A stretch of DNA of 64,000 nucleotides from JAPLSN01 sp964482955 (GCA_964482955.1 CAYZZW010000002.1:62001-126000), one strand, 5' to 3'; counted from the stretch's first letter, positions 16,059 to 24,350 are shown. Program-made: numbers and translations. The notes: generated from the sequence alone by a model not told the origin.

Positions 16059-16988
16059 TCAGGTGACGGGCAGGGCGTCCCGGTAGGCTTTGCGGAAGTC
16101 GGAGGGGGCGACGCCGAAACCCTGCCTGAAGGCCCGGCTGAAGGCGGAGGCGTTTTCGTAGCCGGAGCGGTCGGCGATCTCGTTGACGGGCAAGTACGTC
16201 TCGGCGAGGAGGGCGCGGGCGGCGTCGAGCCGGACGGAGGCCACGTAGTCGGCGACGGTCTTGCCGAGGGCCGAGCCGACGAGGGCTTGGAGACTCGTGC
16301 GGTTGGTGCCGAGGTCGCGGGCGAGGCCGTCCACGGTCAGGCGCTCGGCGTAGCGCGAGCCGACCTCGACGAGGAAGCGCCGGAGGAGCTCGTCGTCGCC
16401 GTCCGCGAACGGCGCCTCGGGTTCCCGGAGCTCCGTTCCCTGCACGACGGAAAAGAGCGTCTCGATGAGGAAGGAGCGCATGCGGCAGGGCCAGTAATTG
16501 GTGGCTTGCGTCGCCGCTTCCTCGGCGAGTCGCGCGGTCAGCTCCGCGACGCGATGTTCGAGCGCGCGGTCCGGGAAACACATGCCCGCGGCGGGCCTGG
16601 ACCGGTCGACGAAGGGCTTGAGCCAGTAGAGGTCGCGGATGAGGTCGACGGAGGCGTCGGGGGCGCGCCTGGCGCGTATCGTGTCGAACCCGATATCGCC
16701 GCGGATGACCGCGGGATGGAAGTAGACGAAACGGTTGCCAGACGCGTCGGAGCAGTCGATGGATACGGTTTCGCGTTCGTCGAGGAGGAAGAAGGCGGGC
16801 GCGCGGAAGGGCCACGAGGAGCCGTCGCGGGAAAAGACGCCCGCTCCGCCGCCGACCGAGACGAAGCGGAGACGCGTGCCGATGCCTTCGCGGGGATCGA
16901 ACGCCCGGCCTTCCGCGACGCCGATGTCCAGCGTTTGACCGGGAAAATGGGTGATGCCGTAGGTCGTCCAGGGCTCGCGCTCTTCCAT
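16059..16988 (-). CDS. AraC-family transcription regulator 1
   Basis: A 309-aa regulator. The N-terminal cupin-like sensing part contains RDGSSWPFRAPAFFLLDERETVSIDCSDASGN and VYFHPAVI. The C-terminal double HTH runs from about residue 205, with LTVDGLARDLGTNRTSLQALV, then EIADRSGYENASAFSRAFRQGFGVAPSDFR. It is a close paralogue of the regulator at 18002-18937, sharing the same block order and many identical stretches. A TATACT -10 ends seven bases before the ATG, so the mRNA may be leaderless. It sits immediately upstream of operator A and the FGE-fold gene, its likely target. Confidence 0.92.
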   Translation of the reverse strand: MEEREPWTTYGITHFPGQTLDIGVAEGRAFDPREGIGTRLRFVSVGGGAGVFSRDGSSWPFRAPAFFLLDERETVSIDCSDASGNRFVYFHPAVIRGDIGFDTIRARRAPDASVDLIRDLYWLKPFVDRSRPAAGMCFPDRALEHRVAELTARLAEEAATQATNYWPCRMRSFLIETLFSVVQGTELREPEAPFADGDDELLRRFLVEVGSRYAERLTVDGLARDLGTNRTSLQALVGSALGKTVADYVASVRLDAARALLAETYLPVNEIADRSGYENASAFSRAFRQGFGVAPSDFRKAYRDALPVT

Positions 16989-16995
16989 CGGTGCC

Positions 16996-17001
16996 AGTAT
17001 A
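16996..17001 (-). promoter_or_regulatory. -10 element of AraC regulator 1
   Basis: TATACT on the minus strand lies seven bases before the ATG at 16988. The -35 region is poor. The position implies a leaderless transcript. Confidence 0.45.
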
Positions 17002-17037
17002 TCGGCCTTGCGCGCGGGAGGTCGAGCGATTCCGGCG

Positions 17038-17100
17038 CTTTGGAAGGAAAAGGGGTCCGGGGGAAGGAAACCTTTCGACGAAAGGTGTCTTTCCCCCGGA
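17038..17100. repeat. GGGGAAGG palindromic repeat R2
   Basis: Same orientation as R1: TTTGGAAGGA flank, then arms with GGGGGAAGGAAACCTTTCG and CGAAAGGTGTCTTTCCCCC. It lies between the metallo-beta-lactamase-fold gene and AraC regulator 1. Confidence 0.85.
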
Positions 17101-17122
17101 GAACGTTATCGTATCGGTTTAT

Positions 17123-17812
17123 TTACTTCGCTTTTTTGAGTTCGATCACGGCGCCGGGCGCGAGGGGAATGGCGTTCGGGCGGGCGAGCTTGGCGGCGTT
17201 GGCCGCGTCGTACATGGCGTCGGGGCTCGAGTGGATGGCGGCGACGAAGCGCGCCTTCACGGCGTCGGCGCAGGTGCCGGCCTCGATGCCGCCCATGTTC
17301 CAATAGTCGTCCGTCGGGAAGAGCGCGTAGTCGAGCTTGAGGGCGGCGAGCGCGGCCATCTCCGGGATGTAGTTCGTGTCGCCCGCGTGGTAGACCGAGA
17401 TCCCGTCGAAGGTGACGACGTAGCCGACGTTCTCGGCGCGCGGGTGGTTCTTGTTGTACGCGGGGACGGCCTTGATCTTGAAGCCGGCGACCTCGAAGCT
17501 GTCGCCTTCCTTGACGGCCTTGAGCGACGGGAGCTCGACGCTGCCCGCGGGGCCGGCGACGACGGCCTTCGGCGCGAGCGCGACGAGCGAGACGGCGTTG
17601 TGGTCGCCGTGGCCGTGCGTGACGAGGACGAGGTCGGCTTTCCGCGAATAGTCGCCTTCGCCGAACGGGTCGATGTACAGGACCTTGCCGGCGGCGCTCG
17701 TGAGCACGATGGTGGAACGGCCGATGAAGCGCAGGGTCGCGGTCGGGGCGGCGGCGGCGACGCCGGCCAGGATGAAGGCGGCGGCGAGGAGCGTCGCGAT
17801 CTTTTTGTGCAT
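17123..17812 (-). CDS. Exported metallo-beta-lactamase-fold hydrolase (UPF0173-like)
   Basis: A 229-aa protein with a signal peptide (residues 1-22, ending GVAAAA) and an MBL fold: RFIGRSTIVLTSAAGKVLYIDPF, the metal motif THGHGDHN, then NVGYVVTFDGISVYHAGDTNYIPEM and AAIHSSPDAMYDA. This is the pattern of UPF0173/L-ascorbate-6-P-lactonase-like hydrolases, but with an export signal, so it acts outside the cytoplasm. The substrate is unknown. ATG 17812 has GGAGG upstream. The gene lies behind operator B and the second AraC regulator. Confidence 0.9.
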   Translation of the reverse strand: MHKKIATLLAAAFILAGVAAAAPTATLRFIGRSTIVLTSAAGKVLYIDPFGEGDYSRKADLVLVTHGHGDHNAVSLVALAPKAVVAGPAGSVELPSLKAVKEGDSFEVAGFKIKAVPAYNKNHPRAENVGYVVTFDGISVYHAGDTNYIPEMAALAALKLDYALFPTDDYWNMGGIEAGTCADAVKARFVAAIHSSPDAMYDAANAAKLARPNAIPLAPGAVIELKKAK

Positions 17813-17841
17813 GGGATACCTCCGTGGAACGTGATGGACGG

Positions 17842-17870
17842 AAGGTACCCCGGAACGGCGGGCGGGTGAA
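17842..17870 (-). promoter_or_regulatory. Activator-type promoter of the MBL-fold gene
   Basis: The minus strand has TTCACC (17865-17870), 17 bp and TACCTT (17842-17847). The -35 abuts operator B at 17871, the same geometry as at the FGE-fold gene. Confidence 0.55.
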
Positions 17871-17907
17871 TTGCGCGGACGCAATCGTTCCGTGCAGGGA
17901 AGCAATC
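17871..17907 (-). promoter_or_regulatory. 21-bp-spaced direct-repeat operator B (AraC-type)
   Basis: Half-sites TTGCGCGGACGCAATC (17871-17886) and GTGCAGGGAAGCAATC (17892-17907) are offset by exactly 21 bp. Together with operator A they give the consensus GTGCGGGAACGCAAWC. Confidence 0.65.
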
Positions 17908-17935
17908 CAAGCTCGTCGCGCCAGGCCGCTCGCGT

Positions 17936-18013
17936 TATTTCAGCGTGCGCCGCTTAGGTTATTTCGGCGCGCGCCGACTATTTCGGCGTGCGCCGCTTAG
18001 GTTATTTCGGCGC
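17936..18013. repeat. Tandem copies of the araC-2 gene 3' end
   Basis: Units of 21-24 bp beginning TTATTTCGGCG or TTATTTCAGCG occur four times in a row (about 17936, 17960, 17981 and 18002). The last contains the final codons and stop of the AraC regulator 2 gene, so the array looks like expansion of that gene end into intergenic DNA. Confidence 0.8.
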
Positions 18014-18937
18014 AAGGACGCCGCCATACGCCTTGCGGTATTCCGAGGGAGCGGCGTTGAAGCCCTGCTTGAAGGCGCGGCTGAAGGCGGAGGCGTCGGC
18101 GTACCCGGTCCGTTCGGCGATCTCGGCGACCGGGAGGTCGGTTTCGGCCAGGAGGGCGCGCGCGGCGTCGAGCCGGACGGCGGCGACGTATTCGGCGACG
18201 CTCTTTCCCGTCGCCTCCGACACGACGCGCTGGAGACTCGTGCGGTTCGTGCCGAGCTCGCGGGCGAGGCCGTCCACGGAGAGGCGCTCCGGGTAGCGCG
18301 AGCCCGCCTCGAGCAGGAAGCGGCGCAGGAGTCCGTCGTCGGCGTCCGGCAGGGACGCGGGGGCTTCCGTGGTCTCGACGGCCTGGATGATGGCGAACAG
18401 CATCTCGATGAGGAAGGAGCGCGAGCGGCACGGCCACCAGCCGGTCGGCTGGGCCGCGAGCTCGTCCGCGAGCTGCGACGACAGCGCGTCGACGCGCCGG
18501 GCGAGGGCGAGCCCGGGGATCACGATGCCGTCGGCCGGGTCGGCGCGGCGGACGAACGGCGAGAACCAGTAGACGTCGCGGACGATGTCGAGCGGGAGGG
18601 GCGCGTCGGACACCCCGCGGATGATGGAAAAGTCGAAGCTCGAGTGGATGACCGCGGGGTGGAAATAGACGAACAGGTTGCCCGAAACGTCGGAGCAGTC
18701 GATCTCGGCCGTCTCGCGCTCGTCGAGGCAGAAGTAGGTCGGGGCGCGGAACGGCCACGAGCGGCCGTCGCGGCGGAAGACGCCGGACCCCTTCCCGACG
18801 GCGACGAAGCGGAGCCGTTCGCCGATACCCTCCGCCGGGTCGAAGGCCTCGCCGCGCGCCACCCCGAGGGGCAGCGACCGGCCCGCGTGCATCGTGTTGC
18901 CGAACGTGGTCCAGCGTTCCGCCTGGCCGTGTTTCAT
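18002..18937 (-). CDS. AraC-family transcription regulator 2
   Basis: A 311-aa paralogue of regulator 1. The sensing domain has RDGRSWPFRAPTYFCLDERETAEIDCSDVSGN and VYFHPAVIH. The HTH part has LSVDGLARELGTNRTSLQRVV and EIAERTGYADASAFSRAFKQGFNAAPSEYR. A TACAAT -10 (18944-18949) with TCGACA 18 bp upstream ends six bases before the ATG, again suggesting a leaderless mRNA. It lies upstream of operator B and the MBL-fold gene, and is divergent from the TrkA/RyR gene with only 81 bp between start codons. Confidence 0.92.
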   Translation of the reverse strand: MKHGQAERWTTFGNTMHAGRSLPLGVARGEAFDPAEGIGERLRFVAVGKGSGVFRRDGRSWPFRAPTYFCLDERETAEIDCSDVSGNLFVYFHPAVIHSSFDFSIIRGVSDAPLPLDIVRDVYWFSPFVRRADPADGIVIPGLALARRVDALSSQLADELAAQPTGWWPCRSRSFLIEMLFAIIQAVETTEAPASLPDADDGLLRRFLLEAGSRYPERLSVDGLARELGTNRTSLQRVVSEATGKSVAEYVAAVRLDAARALLAETDLPVAEIAERTGYADASAFSRAFKQGFNAAPSEYRKAYGGVLAPK

Positions 18938-18943
18938 GGCGGA

Positions 18944-18973
18944 ATTGTAGCGGCGCGCGCCGAGCCGTGTCGA
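18944..18973 (-). promoter_or_regulatory. Promoter of AraC regulator 2
   Basis: TCGACA (18968-18973), 18 bp and TACAAT (18944-18949) on the minus strand. The start codon follows after six bases. Confidence 0.55.
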
Positions 18974-18983
18974 GCGGCGAGCC

Positions 18984-19012
18984 TTGTCGCCCCGCCCGGC
19001 GGCGGCTAGACT
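18984..19012 (+). promoter_or_regulatory. Promoter of the TrkA/RyR gene
   Basis: TTGTCG (18984-18989), 17 bp and TAGACT (19007-19012). The ATG at 19019 is at the expected transcription start and has no Shine-Dalgarno sequence. Confidence 0.6.
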
Positions 19013-19018
19013 GGCGTC

Positions 19019-20821
19019 ATGAAACGACGGAACGGCATACAGTGGTCGACGGTGGTTTTGGCGGCGGCCTTCGCCGCGAGCGTGGCGGCGGGCGTCCTCG
19101 GCGGAAAGGATTACCCCGAGCCCGGCCAGGCGTGGACCGACGTGGCCTACCGCGTGCTCACCATGTTCACGATCAACGCGAGCTTCGACCGGAAACCCGT
19201 GCCGCTCCTCCTCGACATCGCGCGCTTCCTCTCTCCCGCCACGCTGGCCGGCGCCGTCGTCGCGCTGGCCCTGAGCGCCTTCCGCGAGCGGCTCCGCGCG
19301 CTCGGCCTCCGCCTCTTCGCGCGCGGGCACGTCGTCTTCGTCGGGGCCGCCGACGGCTCCGCCACCATCGCGGAAGACCTGGCCGCCGCGCGCCGCGTCG
19401 TGTTCCTCGTCCCCGCGGATCGCGAAGCCCCGGTCGACGCCATCGCCGATTCGGGCGCGGAACTCGTGCGCGCGCCGTCGCTCGAGGCGGGCTGGCGCCG
19501 GGTCGGCGCCGCGCGCGCCGCGTACGTCTTCGTCATGGAAGACAACGACGCCGCCGCCCTGGCCGCCGCCCGCGGACTCGAGCGCTTCCTGGCCGCGGAG
19601 GGGCGCGATCCGAAACCCGCCGTCTTCACCGCGTACTCCGACGATTTCGCGCTCCGCGTCGCCCGCGAACTCGCGGAAGCCGACCGGAACTCCGGCCGAA
19701 CGGGCGGCGCGGGCCCGAGCGGCTTCGTCGAGCGTCCGTTCAACCTCGAGCAGCAGCTGGCGCGCGCGGTGGTGGACCGTTGCCTGCCGGCCCTGGCGCC
19801 GTCCCCCGGCGCGCTGTCCGCGGGCGCCATCCGCGTGGCCATTTTCGGTTTCGGCGACCTCGGACAAGCCCTTGCCGTCGAGCTGGCCCAGCTCGCGCAT
19901 TTTCCGGGGACGGCCCGGCTCGAACTCGCCGTCGTCGACCGGCGCGCGCCGGAACTCGTCGCCGCCTTCCTCGAGCGCCATCCCGCCCTGCCCGAGATCG
20001 CCGGCCTCTCCGTCCTCGACGCCGCCGCGTGGCGCGACGCCCTCGCCGAACGGCCGCCCGCCCTCGCGCTCGTCGCCCGCGACGACGCGGCGCTCGCCTT
20101 CGACGACGCGCGCGCCCTCCGACAGCTCTCCGAGGCGCGCCGCGCCGCCAAGCCCGGACATCCGGGCACCGCCATCGTCCTCGTGCGCCCGCTCGACGGG
20201 CGCGACGCTTTTCCCGACCGCGCCGACTGCGCCGCCTTCCTCGCCGAGCGTCGCGTCGAATACGTCGACCCCGCGGACGAGCTCCGCGGCGAAGACCTCA
20301 TCCGCAACGCCGAGCGCGCGGACGCGATCGCCAAGGCCATCCACTACAGCTGGTTCGCGAAGCCGGGCGAGCCGTGGAACCGCGCGCGCATGGACGCCGA
20401 GTGGGCCGCCCTGCCGGACATCCTCCGCGACTCGAACCGCTACGCCGCGCGCCACTTCGCCCTCAAGCTCCGCTGGCTCGGTTGGGACCTCGCGCCGCGC
20501 GAACAAGCGCCCGCCGCGACGGACCCGTCCGCGGGCGCGTACGCCTTCGACGCGATCCCAAAGCGGGCGCTCGAAACCCTCGGCCGCATGGAACACCGCC
20601 GCTGGAGCGCGGAAAAACTCCTCGCGGGGTACCGCCCTGTCGGCGCCGTCGACGCGGAGACCTACCGCGTCCTCAAGACGCTCCACCACCTTCACGCCGA
20701 CTTCGTCCCCTGGGAACGCCTTGACGCCCCCACGAAACGCAACGACTGGAACGTCCTCATCCACGCCGCGGCCATCGCGGAAACCGCCGGGCTGCGCATC
20801 GTCGCGCGTCCGCGCGTGTAG
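19019..20821 (+). CDS. Membrane-anchored TrkA-N/RyR-domain protein
   Basis: A 600-aa protein with an N-terminal membrane segment (about 8-28) and a second at about 65-88. Two Rossmann-like TrkA-N segments follow (GHVVFVGAADGSATIAEDLAA near 103 and IRVAIFGFGDLGQALAVELAQ near 275). The C-terminal RyR domain spans about 455-590, with WAALPDILRDSNRYAARHFALKLRWLG, MEHRRWSAEKLLAGYRPVG and HHLHADFVPWERL. Bacterial RyR domains with RCK/TrkA-like modules have been proposed to sense NAD-derived or other nucleotides. No potassium-channel pore sequence is apparent. The gene converges on the caspase-like gene. Confidence 0.85.
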   Translation: MKRRNGIQWSTVVLAAAFAASVAAGVLGGKDYPEPGQAWTDVAYRVLTMFTINASFDRKPVPLLLDIARFLSPATLAGAVVALALSAFRERLRALGLRLFARGHVVFVGAADGSATIAEDLAAARRVVFLVPADREAPVDAIADSGAELVRAPSLEAGWRRVGAARAAYVFVMEDNDAAALAAARGLERFLAAEGRDPKPAVFTAYSDDFALRVARELAEADRNSGRTGGAGPSGFVERPFNLEQQLARAVVDRCLPALAPSPGALSAGAIRVAIFGFGDLGQALAVELAQLAHFPGTARLELAVVDRRAPELVAAFLERHPALPEIAGLSVLDAAAWRDALAERPPALALVARDDAALAFDDARALRQLSEARRAAKPGHPGTAIVLVRPLDGRDAFPDRADCAAFLAERRVEYVDPADELRGEDLIRNAERADAIAKAIHYSWFAKPGEPWNRARMDAEWAALPDILRDSNRYAARHFALKLRWLGWDLAPREQAPAATDPSAGAYAFDAIPKRALETLGRMEHRRWSAEKLLAGYRPVGAVDAETYRVLKTLHHLHADFVPWERLDAPTKRNDWNVLIHAAAIAETAGLRIVARPRV

Positions 20822-20831
20822 GCGCGTTCCG

Positions 20832-20895
20832 TCCGGGGAAGGGAACCTTTCGATCCGTCGAAAGGTTCCCTTCCCCGGGTCCCATCCTTCCAAAG
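20832..20895. repeat. GGGGAAGG palindromic repeat R3
   Basis: Near-perfect palindrome: GGGGAAGGGAACCTTTCG, a short loop, CGAAAGGTTCCCTTCCCC, then the conserved CCCATCCTTCCAAAGCC tail. It lies between two convergent stop codons and could serve both genes as a weak terminator. Confidence 0.85.
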
Positions 20896-20900
20896 CCGCG

Positions 20901-23900
20901 TCACGGGACCGGGAAACCGAATCGCGCCGAAAGATTGTCGCGGTCGACGGTCGGATGCTGGGCGCCTTTCGTCCAGAGGGCCACCTTCGCCGCGACGAAG
21001 TCGCGCAGCTCGGCCGTGTCGACGTAGCCGTCGCCGTCCGCGTCGCCTTCGCGGAGCGCGGCGAGCACCGCCTCCGTGAAGGCGCCGTTGCGGAACTCGT
21101 CGAACTCGTAGGAGGCTTCGCCGCCGCGGCTGCTCGACAGCACGACGGCGCCCGAGCGCCGCGCCAGATCGTTGTAGATGTAGCGCCGCCGGTCGGCGAG
21201 GGCTTCGCGGATCGTCGCGCCCTTCGCGGCGCGGGTCAGCGTGAGTCCCGGCCCGCGAGCCCCGGGGCCTCGTCCGGACGCGCCCTCGTCGGCGTCCGCG
21301 CCCGATTCGCAGGTGTCCATGAGGAAGAGCTTCCGCCTCGGCGCGATTCCCTGCAAAAGGTCCTCGACGAGCCCGAAGTCGGCCGCGGTGCCGGCCAGGT
21401 TCGCGGTGTCGGCGTCGTGCGTGAGGAAATAGTAGGTGGCGGCCGCGTCGTCGGCGTGGAGGCCGTGCCCGGAGATTGCGAGCACGAGGATGTCGTCCGG
21501 CTTCGCGTCGGCCAGGAAGGCCTTGGCCGCGCGGATGCCCGCGGGCGTCACGGCTTCGTCGGTCAGCGTCTTCACATGCACGTCGCGGAACGCGCGGCCA
21601 TCTTCAGGCTCGGGGCTCCCGCCGGGGGAGGGGCCGCCGGCCCCGCGCTTCATCGCCGCGAACGCCGCGGCCAGGTCCTCGATGTCCCGCGCCGCCCACG
21701 ACAGGTCGAGCCGTGCGTCGCGGTATTTCGAGACGCCGAAGCCGAGAAAGTACAAGTCCGGCTCGGACACCTCGGAGCTCCAGACCGTCGTCGACGCCCG
21801 GAGGCTCTCGACGCCGTCCGCGTCCGTGCAGGCCGCCTCCACCTTGTTGCTCCCCGCGCCGAGCTCGACGCGCTCGACGAGTTCGGAGGGGCCCGCCGCG
21901 CCGATCGGCTTCCCGTAGCTCCCGAAGACGGGCACGTCGTTCACCCAGACGTTGTACGAGCGGAGCCTCGACGCGCCGCCGAAACGCAGGTTTAGGTCGA
22001 GGTACTTCCCGTCCTTGGCCGACGAGAAGATCTCCGCTTCCGGCGGCTCGGGGGCGGCGCCGCTTTCGACGGCCGGGAGTCCGAGACGCTTGAGGCGCCG
22101 CAGGTATTGTTCGCGGAAGTGGGCCATGAGGCCTGCGTCCGCCGAGCCGAGTCGCTCGAGGACGAGGTCCGGCCGGTTCGAGCGCGCGGCGAACTGGTCG
22201 ACGTTCCACGCGCGTATGCCGCGGACCATGGCCACGAGGGAGCCGCAGCCGTTCGAGCCGTCCCAATAGCCTTCGTCGGTGTAGGAGAGCCACTCGCCCG
22301 AAGCCGAGTCCGAGGCGAACGCCGTCCACCCGCCCGTGGCCAGGTTCCAGGCGCGCACGGTCCCGTCTTCGCCGGCGGAGTACGCGAAGCGGCCGTCCGC
22401 CGAGAGCGCGCACGAGAGGATCTTGCCGACGTGCCCGGCGAGCGTCCGTTCGACGGTACCGGTGGCCAGGTTCCTGAGCAGCAGCCTCCCGTCCATCATG
22501 CCGATCAACGCGAGCCGTCCGTCGGCGGACAGGCTCAGGCAGGATGACATGACATCGTCGTTTCCGGTCGGCGGAGCGAAACGGCCGTCCGCCAGCCTGA
22601 GCGCGCCGATGCCCGTTCCGACGGCGCACAGGAGACGTTTCCCGTCCGCGTCGAACGCGATCGTCTTGGTCATGCGGGGTAACGCGTAGACGCGTCGCGT
22701 GACCTTCGCCCGGAGGTCGCGGACGGCGACCCGCTGGTCGATGACGTCCAAGACCGCGAGCAGACCGCCGTCTGACGAAAACGCGATCGCGTCCGCGGAA
22801 TCGAAGTTGCCGCCCGTTTTGCTCCATGCCTCGACGGGGACGGTGTCGACGACGGCTCCCGTGACCGCGTCGTAGACGATGGCGCCATGGTCGATCGCGG
22901 CGACCGCGACCAGGCGTCCGTCGGGCGAACACGCGACGGCCTTGATCACGAGCGGCTGTTCCACGGCGTACGCGGCTTCGCCGGCGAACGACCTGCGCTC
23001 GAGCGGGGCGGTGAGGATGCAGGATTCCCCGTCGGGCGTAAGCGCGATCGGCGAATCGCTTTTCCTCGACGCGGGCGGACTCAACGCGGCCCGCGGCTTC
23101 CCCGCGCGCAGGTCCCAGACCGTGACGGCGCCCGAGCGGTTCATCGCGGCGGCGAGGCCGCGGACCGGATCGAATGAGCACGTCTGGACGCCGTCCGCGG
23201 CGCCCCCGAAGTCGCCGATGCCCTCCGAAAAATCCCAGCGGCGCAACCGGAACGAACTCGCCAGGTACAGCTTCGTCGGATCGGAACCGAGGGCGATGTC
23301 GTTCGCGCCGACCTGCCCGACCGCCTCGGTTCCGCCGTCGGCCAGGTCGAAGACGGAGGTCGTCATCCCCCCGGCGACGAGGAAGTCGCCGAAGGCCGAT
23401 CGGCTGAACGCGAGGCTTTCGACCATGCCTTCGCCTCGAAAGTCGCGGAGCGCGCGCCCCGTCCCGAGGTCGAAGACGGCCGCCGCCCCGTAATAACCCC
23501 CGACCGCCGCGCGCGCGGCGCCCGAGTCGAGCGCCACGGCGGCGACGTGGCCGAACTCGGCGTTCCACTCGCGGAGCAGGCACCCGTCCGCGAGGTTCCA
23601 CGCCGAAACGAGTCCCCCGTCGGTGCCGGTCAACACGCGCGCGCCGTCGGCCGACACGGCGACGGCGGTGACGTAGACGCCCTCGGCGCGGAGCGCGCGG
23701 AGGACGGCGCCGCTCCGGACGTCCCACGCGACGATCCGCCCGTCCGTGTGGCCGGTCACCGCGATCCGCCCGTCTGCGGACACGCCCGCGGCCGTCGGAT
23801 AGTCGTCGGCCGCGAAGCGGTACAGCTCGGCGCCGGTGTCGAGGCGCCAGATCCTGAAGCCGTCGTGCGCGACGGAGGCGCCGAGGCCGCCCGGCAGGAG

Positions 23901-24176
23901 GGCGGTCTCCAGGATTTCACCGTCGTGGGCCGCGCCGCCGTCGGGGCCGCGAAATTCGCGGAGCTCCTTGCCGGAAAGCGCGTCCCACAGCTTCACGCGG
24001 CCGTCCAGGTCGCCCGACAGCACGAGGCGGCCGTCGGCGGAACAGGCTACCGACTTGATCACTGTGACGTGCCCGCCCTGCGGCACGAAGTCGAAGGGCG
24101 CTGGCTTCGCGGGTTCAGCGCGAGCGAGCGCGGCGAGGACGACGAGGATGAAGGTGGAAGCGGCGCGGGTTTTCAT
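20901..24176 (-). CDS. Exported WD40-repeat/caspase-like (C14) protein with EF-hand
   Basis: A 1091-aa protein with a signal peptide (residues 1-20). About 14 WD40 repeats span 37-635, such as VACSADGRLVLSGDLDG, VAVSADGARVLTGTDGG and CALSADGRFAYSAGEDG, enough for two seven-bladed propellers. A beta-rich linker follows, then a peptidase C14 domain (about 808-1085) with catalytic His904 in ISGHGLH and Cys956 in FLMDTCESG. Inside the caspase domain, DADGDGYVDTAE (1045-1056) is a canonical EF-hand calcium loop. The protein should act in the periplasm or outside the cell. WD40-caspase fusions occur in bacterial signalling and conflict systems; the target is unknown. GGAGG precedes the ATG. Confidence 0.9.
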   Translation of the reverse strand: MKTRAASTFILVVLAALARAEPAKPAPFDFVPQGGHVTVIKSVACSADGRLVLSGDLDGRVKLWDALSGKELREFRGPDGGAAHDGEILETALLPGGLGASVAHDGFRIWRLDTGAELYRFAADDYPTAAGVSADGRIAVTGHTDGRIVAWDVRSGAVLRALRAEGVYVTAVAVSADGARVLTGTDGGLVSAWNLADGCLLREWNAEFGHVAAVALDSGAARAAVGGYYGAAAVFDLGTGRALRDFRGEGMVESLAFSRSAFGDFLVAGGMTTSVFDLADGGTEAVGQVGANDIALGSDPTKLYLASSFRLRRWDFSEGIGDFGGAADGVQTCSFDPVRGLAAAMNRSGAVTVWDLRAGKPRAALSPPASRKSDSPIALTPDGESCILTAPLERRSFAGEAAYAVEQPLVIKAVACSPDGRLVAVAAIDHGAIVYDAVTGAVVDTVPVEAWSKTGGNFDSADAIAFSSDGGLLAVLDVIDQRVAVRDLRAKVTRRVYALPRMTKTIAFDADGKRLLCAVGTGIGALRLADGRFAPPTGNDDVMSSCLSLSADGRLALIGMMDGRLLLRNLATGTVERTLAGHVGKILSCALSADGRFAYSAGEDGTVRAWNLATGGWTAFASDSASGEWLSYTDEGYWDGSNGCGSLVAMVRGIRAWNVDQFAARSNRPDLVLERLGSADAGLMAHFREQYLRRLKRLGLPAVESGAAPEPPEAEIFSSAKDGKYLDLNLRFGGASRLRSYNVWVNDVPVFGSYGKPIGAAGPSELVERVELGAGSNKVEAACTDADGVESLRASTTVWSSEVSEPDLYFLGFGVSKYRDARLDLSWAARDIEDLAAAFAAMKRGAGGPSPGGSPEPEDGRAFRDVHVKTLTDEAVTPAGIRAAKAFLADAKPDDILVLAISGHGLHADDAAATYYFLTHDADTANLAGTAADFGLVEDLLQGIAPRRKLFLMDTCESGADADEGASGRGPGARGPGLTLTRAAKGATIREALADRRRYIYNDLARRSGAVVLSSSRGGEASYEFDEFRNGAFTEAVLAALREGDADGDGYVDTAELRDFVAAKVALWTKGAQHPTVDRDNLSARFGFPVP

Positions 24177-24191
24177 GGTCTATCCTCCGAC

Positions 24192-24220
24192 AGGATGACG
24201 CGCGGCGCGGAATCGCGCAA
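24192..24220 (-). promoter_or_regulatory. Promoter of the WD40-caspase gene
   Basis: TTGCGC (24215-24220), 17 bp and CATCCT (24192-24197) on the minus strand. The start codon is 15 bp downstream of the -10. Confidence 0.45.
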
Positions 24221-24290
24221 CGGCTTCCGGGAAAACCCCCGGCGGTCCGCCGCGGTTACCGGCCGGTCCGGGAGCGGGCGCCGCCGTCCG

Positions 24291-24350
24291 TGGAAAGGAA
24301 CCTTTCGTCGTGGCGAAAGGTTCCCTTCCCCGGGCCCCATCCTTCCAAAG
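24291..24350. repeat. GGGGAAGG palindromic repeat R4
   Basis: Arms GGAAAGGAACCTTTCG and CGAAAGGTTCCCTTCC, with the CGGGCCCCATCCTTCC tail. Same orientation as R3. Confidence 0.85.
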
